A DNA stretch of 64,000 bases from Jejuia sp049889775 (GTDB lineage: Bacteria; Bacteroidota; Bacteroidia; Flavobacteriales; Flavobacteriaceae), in assembly GCA_049889775.1 (NCBI GenBank), contig JBMHCT010000021.1, positions 1 through 64,000 on the forward strand, in the 5' to 3' direction. This document shows positions 7,482 through 17,062 of the stretch, one piece after another. The notes below the pieces were generated by a model. It searched no databases. It worked only from the letters and a program-made list of their open reading frames with translations, and was not told the origin of the DNA. The first letter of the stretch is position 1; each line of letters begins with the position of its first letter. Both the position numbers and the translations under genes were made by a program.

Positions 7482-9017
7482 TCATCCCAGCCACCCCTCA
7501 CGATCTAAACTTCTGTATTGAATCGCCTCACTAATATGAGCACCCTGTAAATACTCTGAACCTTCTAAATCTGCTATAGTTCTTGAAACTTTCAGAATTC
7601 TATCATAGGCTCTAGCTGATAAATTTAAACGTTCCATAGCAGTTTTTAACAATGCTTTAGAATCTTCATCCAGAACACAATATTTTCGGATTTGTTTTAC
7701 GTTCATTTGGGCATTATAATGCACGGTATTATTCTCCGCAAACCTCTTACTTTGTATATCCCGTGCAGCTGTTACACGTTTTCGAATATCTACTGAAGAT
7801 TCTCCTTTTCTATCATCAGATAACTTTTCAAAAGGCACAGGTGTTACTTCAATATGAATATCTATTCTATCCAATAACGGACCAGAAATTTTGCTTAAAT
7901 AGCGTTGCATTTCCGTAGGACTCGAAGTTACGGGCGCATCAGGATCATTAAAATAACCTCCTGGACTTGGGTTCATACTCGCAACCAGCATAAAAGAAGA
8001 TGGATACGTTACCGTGAACTTCGCTCGAGAAATGGTTACTTCTCTATCTTCCAAAGGTTGGCGCATTACCTCTAAAACTTCCCGCTTAAACTCTGGTAAT
8101 TCATCTAAAAACAACACACCATTGTGCGATAATGAAATTTCACCAGGTTGTGGATAACTTCCGCCTCCAACAAGTGCTACATTGCTTATAGTGTGGTGCG
8201 GACTGCGAAACGGACGTTGCGCCATTAAACCAGAGTCTTTAACACGCCCCACAACGGAATGAATCTTAGTGGTTTCCAAGGCTTCATGCAACGTCATAGG
8301 TGGTAAAATACTAGGTAAACGTTTGGCTAGCATGGTTTTTCCTGCTCCTGGTGGCCCGATTAAGATGATATTATGTCCACCAGCTGCGGCAATTTCCATA
8401 CAGCGTTTTATACCTTCTTGACCTTTTACATCAGCAAAATCAAACTCTGGATAATTCAGGTTTTTCTCGAATTCTTTACGCGTGTCTATAACAGTTTGCT
8501 CTAAAGCCTCTCCCTTATCAAAGTAATCAATTACCTGTTTGATGTTCTCCACACCATACACTTCCAAATCATTTACAATAGCGGCTTCTTTTGCATTTTG
8601 GGCAGGAAGAATAAAGCCTTTAAACCCTTCAGCTCTCGCTTTAACCGCAATAGGCAATGCTCCTTTTATGGGTTGCAAACTACCATCTAGAGATAACTCG
8701 CCCATAATTAGATATTGATCTAAAGATTCTGCTTTAATTTGACTTGAAGACGCCAATATTCCAATAGCCAGAGTTAAATCGTAAGCAGAGCCTTCCTTAC
8801 GTAAATCGGCAGGCGACATATTAATAATAATTTTCTTTCCTGGTATTCGATAACCGTTATTTTGAAGTGCTGCGGCTATTCTAAAATTACTCTCCTTTAT
8901 GGCGTTATCAGGTAATCCTACTAAATGATATCCAACACCTTTATCCGTATTTACTTCAACGGTTACTGTTGAAGCTTCAACACCAAAAACAGCGCTGGCA
9001 AAAACTTTTTTAAGCAT
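7482..9017 (-). CDS. comM: YifB/ComM-family Mg-chelatase-like AAA+ ATPase
   Basis: 511 residues, the usual family length. An N-terminal Lon-protease-like domain (about 1-170) is followed by an AAA+ Mg-chelatase core with Walker A GPPGAGKT near residue 218 and Walker B LFLDELPEF near 302, then a C-terminal lid. In other bacteria ComM is a ring helicase that extends heteroduplex during natural transformation. Whether this organism is competent is not shown here. It is a single gene, with the transglutaminase-like gene upstream on the same strand. Confidence 0.93.
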   Translation of the reverse strand: MLKKVFASAVFGVEASTVTVEVNTDKGVGYHLVGLPDNAIKESNFRIAAALQNNGYRIPGKKIIINMSPADLRKEGSAYDLTLAIGILASSSQIKAESLDQYLIMGELSLDGSLQPIKGALPIAVKARAEGFKGFILPAQNAKEAAIVNDLEVYGVENIKQVIDYFDKGEALEQTVIDTRKEFEKNLNYPEFDFADVKGQEGIKRCMEIAAAGGHNIILIGPPGAGKTMLAKRLPSILPPMTLHEALETTKIHSVVGRVKDSGLMAQRPFRSPHHTISNVALVGGGSYPQPGEISLSHNGVLFLDELPEFKREVLEVMRQPLEDREVTISRAKFTVTYPSSFMLVASMNPSPGGYFNDPDAPVTSSPTEMQRYLSKISGPLLDRIDIHIEVTPVPFEKLSDDRKGESSVDIRKRVTAARDIQSKRFAENNTVHYNAQMNVKQIRKYCVLDEDSKALLKTAMERLNLSARAYDRILKVSRTIADLEGSEYLQGAHISEAIQYRSLDREGWLG

Positions 9018-9069
9018 AGTATTTCTTTACTTGCTAAATGTAAGAAATGTTATGGACTTGGAACATCAA

Positions 9070-10107
9070 CTACATGTCTTCTGTTTTCCAGTTGGAAGCT
9101 TTTGAGACTTTTAACGTATACGATGCTACAATATCCTCACCTATTTTAGCATGTACGTCAAAATGCCCTTTTCTATTAAAAAGATAAGTTAATGCTAGTT
9201 GCCCATTGCTATAAGAAGTATTTTGAGGTTGTAATTTTCGATATCCAAAACCACCAGTTATCACTAAATTGATGTCCTTAATTAAAGTTTCATCTTCAAC
9301 TTCAAAAAGAAATTCTAATGTATCTCCAACCAATACCTCGGTAACCAAAAGTTCTGGTGTTTGTGGAATGATGCCATATTTATAAGTTTCCCCATAAATT
9401 ATTGGTGCTTTTACATAAGCTTTAATGGAAATGGATTCATCTAATAAAAGCCAGTTTTGCTCAATTGGATAATGATTTTTTACAAACAATTGGGGTCGTG
9501 CCAAAAAATATCCTTCGTTATAATCTTTAACAAATTGATTTTCATCTAAATTATAGTACCCGCTAGCTTGTGTAGTATCAGCTAAATACCATTTATTATT
9601 CAGTTTCACCACATTCCACGAGTGATTTGGAACACCAACAATATTAATATTTGCAGTGGTAGTTCGGGCATAACCATCTACTATTTCGCATTCTATATCC
9701 ACGAGATTTGCCAGCGTTTTGAGTACGTAGGCGTATCCTGTACAAATGGTTTTTTTACTTCGTACCAAACGTTTAAAAACCTTGGCTTGCGCTTTGGCAT
9801 TCCATTTATGCAGTGCCAGTCTATTCGCTTGAAGCTGCTTTCGTTTTTTTAATGTAATCTCACTAAAATAATGATCGCTTTCAATATTTAAACATACCCA
9901 AGTATGAATAGCGCGAAACTTTTCCACTTGGGTATCTAGATCATTGGTGAGTTGATGCACCAATAGCGGCATGTTTTTTAAAGACATAGAACTGCAGGTT
10001 CTTGAAATGCTATCTGCCTTTTGAAAATTGATATGACTAAAATCTGATTTTTGGGCATAGGAAACTATCCAAAAAAAAGTAAATAAAATTCCAAAGCCAG
10101 TGCGCAT
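9070..10107 (-). CDS. Secreted transglutaminase-like protein
   Basis: 345 residues with a Sec signal peptide ending near SYAQ. The core matches the transglutaminase-like cysteine protease superfamily: catalytic Cys in TICTGYA near residue 117, His in NHSWNVV near 155, Asp in YLADTT near 170. The remainder is beta-rich and may bind a partner or the cell surface. The role is unknown; relatives include peptidases and peptide-crosslinking enzymes. The next gene upstream, on the same strand 24 bases away, encodes a CarboxypepD_reg protein, so they may be co-transcribed. Confidence 0.8.
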   Translation of the reverse strand: MRTGFGILFTFFWIVSYAQKSDFSHINFQKADSISRTCSSMSLKNMPLLVHQLTNDLDTQVEKFRAIHTWVCLNIESDHYFSEITLKKRKQLQANRLALHKWNAKAQAKVFKRLVRSKKTICTGYAYVLKTLANLVDIECEIVDGYARTTTANINIVGVPNHSWNVVKLNNKWYLADTTQASGYYNLDENQFVKDYNEGYFLARPQLFVKNHYPIEQNWLLLDESISIKAYVKAPIIYGETYKYGIIPQTPELLVTEVLVGDTLEFLFEVEDETLIKDINLVITGGFGYRKLQPQNTSYSNGQLALTYLFNRKGHFDVHAKIGEDIVASYTLKVSKASNWKTEDM

Positions 10108-10131
10108 GAAAATAAAAGAAGCTATTTTATT

Positions 10132-10773
10132 TTAGTTGCCGGTGGAGCTATATACTTTTTTTACTTGAACCGCTCCCAACAAATCAATATCATCTTGCGT
10201 CAATTCCACACTAAGAAACTTTTGGTCTTTGGCAATAACAAACTTTTGAGTTTCAAAACCAATATAACTCACCAGAAGTACATCGCCTTCCTTCAACACT
10301 TTAGGAAAAGTAAACTTACCATCAAAGTCGGCGGTTACACCAACCTTTGTTCCCTTCAATAGAATACTAGCACCTGCCAACGGACCAGATTCATCTTTAA
10401 CTTCTCCTTTTAAATACTTGTCTTGTGCTGTATCTTTCTGTTCAACCTCAACAGTTTTAGTGTCTTGTGCTTGTACATTTTGAAATGCCAGCAGTGAAAA
10501 AATAGTAATAGCCGCCACTTTTACAAAGGTGGTTACCGTTTGTTGTTGCGTTTTCATAACCATAGTTTTATGTAATTGTGAGCTTTTAAAATAGCCACAA
10601 ATAGTTTCGTTTTCATTTTGCAAATGTTGCAATACTAAATCATCACTCATGTTTCTAAAATCAATAACTTTTTTTTTACATGAGTTACAAAATCCACCTG
10701 CAGTTGTTTTTTCAAATTGATTAAACTTTTTTGAACAGGGATTTTCAATAGAGATACTAAAATTTGTTTTCAT
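10132..10773 (-). CDS. Cys-motif / membrane / CarboxypepD_reg protein
   Basis: 213 residues in three parts. The N-terminus (1-70) is cytoplasmic-looking, with Cys13, a CNSC pair near 29-32 and a Cys near 59. One hydrophobic segment lies near 80-100, ending FQNVQAQ. A carboxypeptidase-regulatory-like beta-sandwich (about 115-195: LKGEVKDESG, ADFDGKF, VSYIGFE) would lie in the periplasm. The N-terminal part recurs in many flavobacterial proteins. I infer a membrane protein linking a cytoplasmic Cys domain to a periplasmic beta domain, function unknown. It probably shares a transcript with the transglutaminase-like gene. Confidence 0.7.
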   Translation of the reverse strand: MKTNFSISIENPCSKKFNQFEKTTAGGFCNSCKKKVIDFRNMSDDLVLQHLQNENETICGYFKSSQLHKTMVMKTQQQTVTTFVKVAAITIFSLLAFQNVQAQDTKTVEVEQKDTAQDKYLKGEVKDESGPLAGASILLKGTKVGVTADFDGKFTFPKVLKEGDVLLVSYIGFETQKFVIAKDQKFLSVELTQDDIDLLGAVQVKKVYSSTGN

Positions 10774-10880
10774 AATTATTTAAATTTTTATATCCCGAAA
10801 CTAAAAATAAGAAATATTGTAGACTATCGTGTTTTATTTAACATTCCATTTGAATTCGTAAAACCACACTTTCAATGAGT

Positions 10881-10912
10881 TAAAAAATAAGAATCCCGCC
10901 AAATGGCGGGAT
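10881..10912 (-). terminator. Rho-independent terminator of the nrt-type operon
   Basis: On the minus strand the stem ATCCCGCCA/TGGCGGGAT (10893-10912) is followed by a T-rich run (10881-10890). It lies about 80 bases after the stop of the porin-like gene and so would end the long minus-strand operon. Confidence 0.8.
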
Positions 10913-10991
10913 GCTGTCTTCTGGAAAAACCAACTAATTAACACGTTTACATTATGAAAATATATGTACTCATAATAGAAACATATTTTTT

Positions 10992-12260
10992 TTATTTCGC
11001 AGTATTTAAAAATTTAGGTTGGATAATTAACATTGCCCACGCCCAGTTTTGAGTAGATTTTAAACCTGGAACATTATCTTTAACCTCACTTGGCTCAAAG
11101 AAATGAGAGTAACCGCCAACTAATTTAAATTCTTTGAATTTCTTAGCAATCACTAAATCTATTTCAGACCCTAATTCTTTACCATCAAAACCATCAACAT
11201 CTTCTACTTCAGAGAATATGTGACCTGTTAAGCTAACTGCCAAACCTGAGATTTTTGTTGCAAGTGATACTTGTAAATCATTTAAACCTCCAGCATTTGC
11301 GTGGTTCCCTACATAAAATCTATCAATTAAACCGTTAAATGCATGGTTTGTACCATATAGTGGGAAGAATGCAGCAGAGTCGTCTTTTCTTCCACCGATA
11401 GACTCATATCCAGCTCCTAAAGTTAATTTATCAGATACTTTATATTTTGCTAAAATACTAGCTAAAAGCGCACCCTTAACATCCGCTCCACCAACTCTTT
11501 CTCCTTCTTGAAGGTATAAATTAGCTGATAATGATAAATCACCTGCTTTATAATCTGCATGCACACCTGTTGTTAACAATGTTGCTTTTCTGTCCGTTGT
11601 TGGAGGTGTTGCAGGGTTATTGTCTCCGCCGTTTTGGAATGTATTTACCAAGGCTAAGAATGAAAAGTTCAATTTCTCTCCTTTAGTATTTAATCTCGTA
11701 AATACCATGTCTCTGTATGAGAATAAATTGGCAGTAAAATAAATTTCATCTACGGTAGTATTTAAAGCACCACCAATATCTAAGCTAAACTTGTTTTTCT
11801 TGTATTTGTAGACTGCCGCATCATGCGTACGCGCTTGTTGTGCCCATCCTAATCCACCAAGGATTCTTTGATCATCGTAAGATAGTGGTTGACGACCTAC
11901 TTTTAAGCTAGAAGATGCGCCTAATTTTAAATCTGCCCAAGCTTCTTGAACTCTAAAATTTCCATTTCCAGCAGTTGCAATTTGTGGTCTGTCACCAAAA
12001 GCAAACACTTCTTGGAAACTTGTGAATACGGTGTACGTTTCAGAAACATACTTAGCCTTTAAAGCTGCTCTTACAGTAGTTCTTACAAAACCCTCATCGC
12101 TATCCAGCGCTCTTCCCGCTGGAAATGTACCTCCTGTAAAGTTACCACCGTTACCAAAGTATTCGCTACGTGGTCTAAATTCTCCTTCTAAAGTAAACTG
12201 CGCTTGTGCAAATTGAACTATCAATGCCATCAAGCCTATTAAAACATATTGCTTTCTCAT
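10992..12260 (-). CDS. Porin-like outer-membrane protein, alginate-export family
   Basis: 422 residues with a signal peptide ending AQAQ and alternating beta strands throughout, as in outer-membrane barrels. The FRPRSEYFGNG opening, the LKVGRQPLSYDDQR segment near residue 115 and later GxGYE-type strands resemble the alginate-export porin family. It follows the four uptake genes on the same strand, 171 bases after the last ATPase, before a strong terminator. I infer it is the outer-membrane channel for the same anion, not an alginate exporter. The family name is from pattern only. Confidence 0.7.
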   Translation of the reverse strand: MRKQYVLIGLMALIVQFAQAQFTLEGEFRPRSEYFGNGGNFTGGTFPAGRALDSDEGFVRTTVRAALKAKYVSETYTVFTSFQEVFAFGDRPQIATAGNGNFRVQEAWADLKLGASSSLKVGRQPLSYDDQRILGGLGWAQQARTHDAAVYKYKKNKFSLDIGGALNTTVDEIYFTANLFSYRDMVFTRLNTKGEKLNFSFLALVNTFQNGGDNNPATPPTTDRKATLLTTGVHADYKAGDLSLSANLYLQEGERVGGADVKGALLASILAKYKVSDKLTLGAGYESIGGRKDDSAAFFPLYGTNHAFNGLIDRFYVGNHANAGGLNDLQVSLATKISGLAVSLTGHIFSEVEDVDGFDGKELGSEIDLVIAKKFKEFKLVGGYSHFFEPSEVKDNVPGLKSTQNWAWAMLIIQPKFLNTAK

Positions 12261-12431
12261 TTTTCTTGTTTTTAACTTTCGTTTGAATTGTTTAAGTTTT
12301 CTAATAATTGTTTTTAAATTTTAGGTTGTACTTGTCCTAGGCTTGCGGAATTTTCTTTTAATTCCACAAACATTTTTGTTGTTAATAATTGTTTTTGCTT
12401 AGTGTTTACTTTTATCTTTCAAACATTGCTA

Positions 12432-13259
12432 TTAATGCTCTAAGAAGTCTATTAAATGTTTTCTGTATTTATAATAATCGTCGTGTTCTAAAACCGACTT
12501 ACGAGAACGTGGTCTTTCAAATTCTATATCCAAAACATCACCAATTTTGGCACGTGGTCCACTCGTCATCATCACCACGCGATCTGCTAAAAATATCGCC
12601 TCATCCACATCGTGGGTAATCATTACAGCCGTAATTTTTTCTTTATTCCAAATCTCTATTAAAATATCCTGTAACTCTCCACGTGTAAGTGAATCTAACA
12701 TCCCAAAAGGCTCATCCAATAACAATACTTTTGGTTTGATGGCAAAGGCTCTCGCAATACCAACACGCTGTTGCATCCCTTGTGATAAATCGGAAGCGCG
12801 CTTGTTAAACGCATCCTCTAAACCTACTTTTTGCAAGTAATATTTCGCGATATCATTACGCTGCGATTTAGTAGCGTGAGGAAATACTTGGTTAACACCT
12901 AACAACACATTTTGTAATGCGGTCATCCAAGGCATTAAACTCGGAGCTTGAAATATCACGCCTCTATCTGGTCCTGGGCCTTTAATGTGTTTTCCTAAAA
13001 CCGAAATATTTCCACCAGAAATAGGATTCAATCCCGCAATCATAGACAACATCGTTGTTTTACCACATCCTGAATGCCCAATAATTGTAACGAATTCCTC
13101 TTTTCTAATTTGAAGATTCAAATGCTCCAGCACCACATAATCTCCTTTTGGCGTTGGATACACCTTTTTCAAATCTTTTAAATCCAACATCACATCCTTA
13201 GAAGGGAAACCAGAAGTTTCAGTAATAATATTTGTTTTATTTTCAATTATAGTACTCAT
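12432..13259 (-). CDS. nrtD: NrtD-type ABC transporter ATP-binding protein
   Basis: 275 residues. Walker A GHSGCGKT near residue 58, signature LSQGMQQR near 157, Walker B LLLDEPFGMLD near 180, then an H-loop (MITHDVDEA). It groups with the nitrate/sulfonate/taurine subfamily. The signature motif has Gln where LSGGQ-type proteins have Gly. It is the second of two ATPases in the operon, 8 bases after the first, so the importer likely uses a heterodimer. Ligand assignment rests on the binding protein and is inferred. Confidence 0.85.
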   Translation of the reverse strand: MSTIIENKTNIITETSGFPSKDVMLDLKDLKKVYPTPKGDYVVLEHLNLQIRKEEFVTIIGHSGCGKTTMLSMIAGLNPISGGNISVLGKHIKGPGPDRGVIFQAPSLMPWMTALQNVLLGVNQVFPHATKSQRNDIAKYYLQKVGLEDAFNKRASDLSQGMQQRVGIARAFAIKPKVLLLDEPFGMLDSLTRGELQDILIEIWNKEKITAVMITHDVDEAIFLADRVVMMTSGPRAKIGDVLDIEFERPRSRKSVLEHDDYYKYRKHLIDFLEH

Positions 13260-13267
13260 AGTGATGC

Positions 13268-14116
13268 TTATTTAAATTGATTAACAAAATCCTTTGGTGC
13301 TAAATCCGGAAGAACAATCTCTTCCGATGCTTGTGCTTTGCGCTCCGCCCCTATATCCATCAAATACTCAATAATAGCATTTCTGGTTTTCTTAAAATTA
13401 GGGTTATCGTTCAATTCTGTTTTATCACGAGGGCGTTCAATATCAATCTTAAACTCTGGCCCTAAAGTTGCATTTGGCCCTGGACGTAACGGAATAATAC
13501 GGTCTGCCATATAAATCCCCTCATCCACATCGTTAGTAATCAATAAAGCGGTACGCTTATCTTTCCCCCAGATATTCAAAATCTGATCTTGTAATGTACC
13601 TCTCGTCAACGCATCCAATGCTCCTAAAGGTTCATCCATAATAATCATATCTGGTTTCATCGATAAGGCTCTGGCAACCGCCACACGTTGACGCATACCA
13701 CCCGATAATTCTCGTGGTAATTTGTTAATCGCCGGCGTTAAACCTACCATATCAATATAGTGTGCCGCTTTACGTTTATACACTTCTTTTTTACGCTTTG
13801 GAAACGCCTCTTTCACCGCCATCATCACATTTTGCTCCACCGTTAACCAAGGCAATAACGAGTAATTCTGAAAAATAACCCCGCGCTCATGGCTCGTCCC
13901 CACCACAGGTTTTCCTTTAAAAATCACCTCGCCTTTCGTAGGTTCCAATAAGCCGTTTATTAAATTTACTAGAGTGGTTTTCCCACTTCCAGTAAACCCT
14001 ACAATCGCTACAAACTCGCCTTCCTCAATCGACAAATTAATGTTCGACAGTACCTCGGTAGCGTTCTCGTCATTCCCGTAGGTTTTGTAAATATTTTTTA
14101 ATTCTAAGTATGCCAT
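13268..14116 (-). CDS. nrtC: NrtC-type ABC transporter ATP-binding protein
   Basis: 282 residues. Walker A GFTGSGKT near residue 41, signature LSGGMRQR near 140, Walker B IIMDEPLGALD near 162. In cyanobacteria NrtC carries a fused NrtA-like regulatory domain. Here the protein stops after the ATPase plus a short tail, so that domain is absent. It is followed by the second ATPase 8 bases later. An 82-base spacer containing an imperfect dyad separates it from the permease gene. Confidence 0.85.
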   Translation of the reverse strand: MAYLELKNIYKTYGNDENATEVLSNINLSIEEGEFVAIVGFTGSGKTTLVNLINGLLEPTKGEVIFKGKPVVGTSHERGVIFQNYSLLPWLTVEQNVMMAVKEAFPKRKKEVYKRKAAHYIDMVGLTPAINKLPRELSGGMRQRVAVARALSMKPDMIIMDEPLGALDALTRGTLQDQILNIWGKDKRTALLITNDVDEGIYMADRIIPLRPGPNATLGPEFKIDIERPRDKTELNDNPNFKKTRNAIIEYLMDIGAERKAQASEEIVLPDLAPKDFVNQFK

Positions 14117-14198
14117 TTCTTTTTGGTTTAAGCGCTTATTTGTTTAACTGTTTAATCGTAATTCCGATTACACGATTCAACAAATCAACAGTTCAACA

Positions 14199-15305
14199 TT
14201 ATATCGCATCCGTTTTCTCAAAAGACACTGCATTTTGAATGGCTAGCATTAGGCGATCTAATAAGAAACCTATGATACCAATTACAAACATGGCAACTAT
14301 AATTTTGGCATTAGAGTCGTTCGCACCGTTTTGGAACTCCTCCCAAACAAACAATCCTAAACCAGGACTCTGCGCTAAAAGTTCAATAGCAATCAATACC
14401 ATCCACGCTACAGACAATGTAATTTTCAAACCTGTAAAGATCAGTGGTAAAGAGGATGGTAATACTACCTTAAATACTTTTTGGAAATTCCCAAGTTTTA
14501 AAACTTTAGCAACGTTGATGTAATCTTTATCTACCGAAGACACGCCCATTGATGTATTTACCAAAGTAGCCCACATAGAACATAAACCAACCGCTATGAA
14601 TGATATACTAAATGAACTATCTTCACTAGAATCAATCAATAATGTTTTTACAATCATAAACACTAATAAGTACCAAACCACTGGCGATACTGGCTTAAAA
14701 ATTTGAATAAACCAGTTAAACGCACTTTTAAGTGTTGGACTCAATCCTATAAAAATACCAAGAGGCACAGCAATCAATAAGGCTAAAAAGAACCCAGCGA
14801 ATACTGTTTTTAAACTTCTAAAGATTTGATCTACGAAAGAAGGACGTCCTGTATAAACAATTGGGTCTTTACCTTCCGCGATTCTTTTTTCATTTAAAGC
14901 AGCAGTTTTTTCTTTAAATGCAGCTTTATCAGCACTAATTAAGGCGTGATCGTTTAATAACGATTGAAACGACGCCCAAACTTGAGATGGTGATGGCAAG
15001 GTGTTAGGCTGACAACTAATATCGCCACTAGCAATACAAGCAGCCATTTCATCAGCGGCAGCTTGTCCTTGTTCGTTTAATGCTTTTTCAATTCTAAATT
15101 CGGCTTCAACATTATAAAGCGCTTTAGCTCCTAAATGCCATAAGCCTAAGAATAATAGAACGGAAGCAATAGGTACAATTATTTTACGTAAAAAGGCTTT
15201 GTAATCGTCCTTTTCTAGCTTCCCGGTGAATAGGTCTTTAAACGAGCTTAAAAAGCCTAAGCCCATAAATTTGGTTACTTTTCCTAATGTTACACTTTGC
15301 TTCAT
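14199..15305 (-). CDS. nrtB: NrtB-type ABC transporter permease
   Basis: I place the start at the ATG at 15305 (MKQSVTLG). The frame stays open to 15437, but that extension reads through a palindromic repeat and is not credible. The 368-residue product has a membrane segment near 45-65, then a soluble insert of about 100 residues with two Cys (ACIASGDISC), then the usual five-helix BPD_transp_1 domain. The EAA loop lies near VAKVLKLGN. The insert is larger than in typical NrtB/SsuC proteins and would be periplasmic. It would be the membrane channel of the uptake system. Confidence 0.85.
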   Translation of the reverse strand: MKQSVTLGKVTKFMGLGFLSSFKDLFTGKLEKDDYKAFLRKIIVPIASVLLFLGLWHLGAKALYNVEAEFRIEKALNEQGQAAADEMAACIASGDISCQPNTLPSPSQVWASFQSLLNDHALISADKAAFKEKTAALNEKRIAEGKDPIVYTGRPSFVDQIFRSLKTVFAGFFLALLIAVPLGIFIGLSPTLKSAFNWFIQIFKPVSPVVWYLLVFMIVKTLLIDSSEDSSFSISFIAVGLCSMWATLVNTSMGVSSVDKDYINVAKVLKLGNFQKVFKVVLPSSLPLIFTGLKITLSVAWMVLIAIELLAQSPGLGLFVWEEFQNGANDSNAKIIVAMFVIGIIGFLLDRLMLAIQNAVSFEKTDAI

Positions 15306-15344
15306 GATACTTTTATTTAAATAGTGTTTAGTGTGTGTGTTGGT

Positions 15345-15463
15345 ATTGTCAGTTCGAGTGATTTCACGACTGATAAGAAGTGAAAGTTGTATCGAGAACC
15401 TATGTTCTTTCAAAATGTTCTCGATACGATTTCTCATACTTCGAAATCACTCGAACTGACAAT
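15345..15463. repeat. Palindromic element between nrtA and nrtB
   Basis: Outer arms 15345-15364 and 15444-15463 are perfect 20-bp inverted repeats. Inner arms 15389-15399 and 15417-15427 are perfect 11-bp complements. The element fills nearly all of the space between the binding-protein and permease genes and creates a false N-terminal extension of the permease frame. In RNA it would form a long double hairpin, able to stabilise the upstream nrtA message or reduce read-through into nrtB. Confidence 0.8.
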
Positions 15464-15474
15464 AGTGTTTTTCT

Positions 15475-16866
15475 TTACTGTACAGCTTTGTCTTTGTTAC
15501 CAATGGAGAAGCTGTTGATGTAACCTATAGGATCTTTAGCATCGTAAGTAGTACCGTCTATAAAGTCTGCAGTAGCTGGCTTATAACCGTCTGTTGCAGG
15601 AATATCGCTCGCAGGAATATTACCTTCTTCTACTAAAAGTTTAGCAGCTTTCGTCCAGATATCAGGTCTGTAAATATCCTTGATAGTAGATGCATACCAG
15701 TCAGCAGGCTTCGCTTCAGGAATTTGCCCCCAACGTCTCATTTGTGTTAAGAACCAGATACCATCAGAGTAGAATGGATAGGTAGCGTTGTACTTGTAGA
15801 ATACGTTAAAGTCTGGCATCTCACGCTTATCACCTTTCTCAAATTCAAAAGTACCAGTCATAGAGTTTGCCAATACAGCTTCATCAGCACCTACATATTG
15901 AGACATAGATAAGATTTTAACCGCCTCTGCTCTATTTCCTGGCTCGTCTAACCACTTACCAGCTCTAATTAATGCTTTAGTTACAGCGATGGCAGTATTA
16001 GGGTTTTCATCCACAAATTTCTTCGTCATTACAAATACTTTCTCTGGGTTGTTTTTCCAGATATCGTAGTTTGTAGTTACAGGCACACCAATACCTTTAA
16101 ATACCGCTTGTTGGTTCCAAGGCTCACCTACACAATATCCATAAATAGTACCAGCTTCAAGAGTTGCAGGCATTTGTGGCGGAGGTGTTACAGATAATAA
16201 AACCTCAGCGTCAATTTGTCCTTGTACGTTGTCAGCGGTGTACATTCCTGGGTTAATACCAGCAGCTGCCAACCAATATCTTATTTCGTAGTTATGTGTA
16301 GATACGGGGAATACCATACCCATTTTAAAAGGCTTACCACTCGCTTTGTAATCTGCTATTACAGGCTTAAGTGCGTCTGCTTTAATTGGGTGAACTGGTT
16401 TGCCATCAGCACCTTTTGGTACATTAGGCTTCATTTTAGACCACACATCATTAGATACAGTGATTCCGTTACCATTTAAGTCCATTGAAAATGGAGTAAC
16501 CAATTCTGCCTGACGACCAAAACCTGCACCAGCAGCAATTGGTTGACCCGCTAACATGTGCGATCCGTCTAACTGACCATCAATTACACGATCTAAAACG
16601 TTTTTCCAGTTAGATTGTGCTTCAACAGAAACGAATAAGCCTTCATCTTCAAAGAATCCTTTTTCTTTAGCAATGGCTAAAGGAGCCATATCTGTTAATT
16701 TGATAAAACCAAAGGTTAACTGTGGCTTTTCAATGTCTAAAGCTTTTGTTGCGCTTTCTGGAGTGGCTTCAGCTACAACAGTTTCTTTTTTCTTTTCTCC
16801 ACCACAAGCAAATAGTAAAACTGCTACAGGTAAAATCCAAGAAGTACGTTTTAATAGAGATTTCAT
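15475..16866 (-). CDS. nrtA: NrtA/CmpA-family substrate-binding lipoprotein
   Basis: 463 residues with a lipoprotein signal (LLFAC) followed by a Glu/Lys/Thr-rich linker. The rest is a two-lobed periplasmic-binding fold of the NrtA/CmpA family: FGFIKLTDMAPL near 51, HMLAGQP near 100, STHNYEIRYWL near 184, YCVGEPWNQQAV near 244. The family binds nitrate/nitrite or bicarbonate. Nitrate seems likelier in a heterotroph but is inferred. It heads the operon nrtA-nrtB-nrtC-nrtD-porin. A TATATTTG box lies about 50 bases upstream, and TACGTA sites lie further out. Confidence 0.85.
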   Translation of the reverse strand: MKSLLKRTSWILPVAVLLFACGGEKKKETVVAEATPESATKALDIEKPQLTFGFIKLTDMAPLAIAKEKGFFEDEGLFVSVEAQSNWKNVLDRVIDGQLDGSHMLAGQPIAAGAGFGRQAELVTPFSMDLNGNGITVSNDVWSKMKPNVPKGADGKPVHPIKADALKPVIADYKASGKPFKMGMVFPVSTHNYEIRYWLAAAGINPGMYTADNVQGQIDAEVLLSVTPPPQMPATLEAGTIYGYCVGEPWNQQAVFKGIGVPVTTNYDIWKNNPEKVFVMTKKFVDENPNTAIAVTKALIRAGKWLDEPGNRAEAVKILSMSQYVGADEAVLANSMTGTFEFEKGDKREMPDFNVFYKYNATYPFYSDGIWFLTQMRRWGQIPEAKPADWYASTIKDIYRPDIWTKAAKLLVEEGNIPASDIPATDGYKPATADFIDGTTYDAKDPIGYINSFSIGNKDKAVQ

Positions 16867-16914
16867 GTTATATAAGTTTTAAAGTTTTATAAGTATTTAT
16901 ACTTAATTTTTAAG

Positions 16915-16922
16915 CAAATATA
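16915..16922 (-). promoter_or_regulatory. TATATTTG -7 box of the nrt-type operon
   Basis: The minus strand reads TATATTTG, a full match to TAnnTTTG, giving an expected leader of about 40 bases before the ATG at 16866. No TTTG -33 element is seen at the usual spacing, as expected for a promoter that needs an activator. Confidence 0.55.
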
Positions 16923-17062
16923 TAAGTACACCTAGATTTACCCCATGTTAAACCCCATAAACACACCTCTTTTTATACATAAATCAACCTGCTAAAACAT
17001 AGGTATTAAACATAATAAGTTGATTATAAATATTTTGAAATAAGTTTTTATACACTTAGAAT

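Noticed and set aside
15306..15437. N-terminal extension of the NrtB frame
   Set aside because: It is coded by a palindromic repeat and would put a charged stretch before the first membrane helix.
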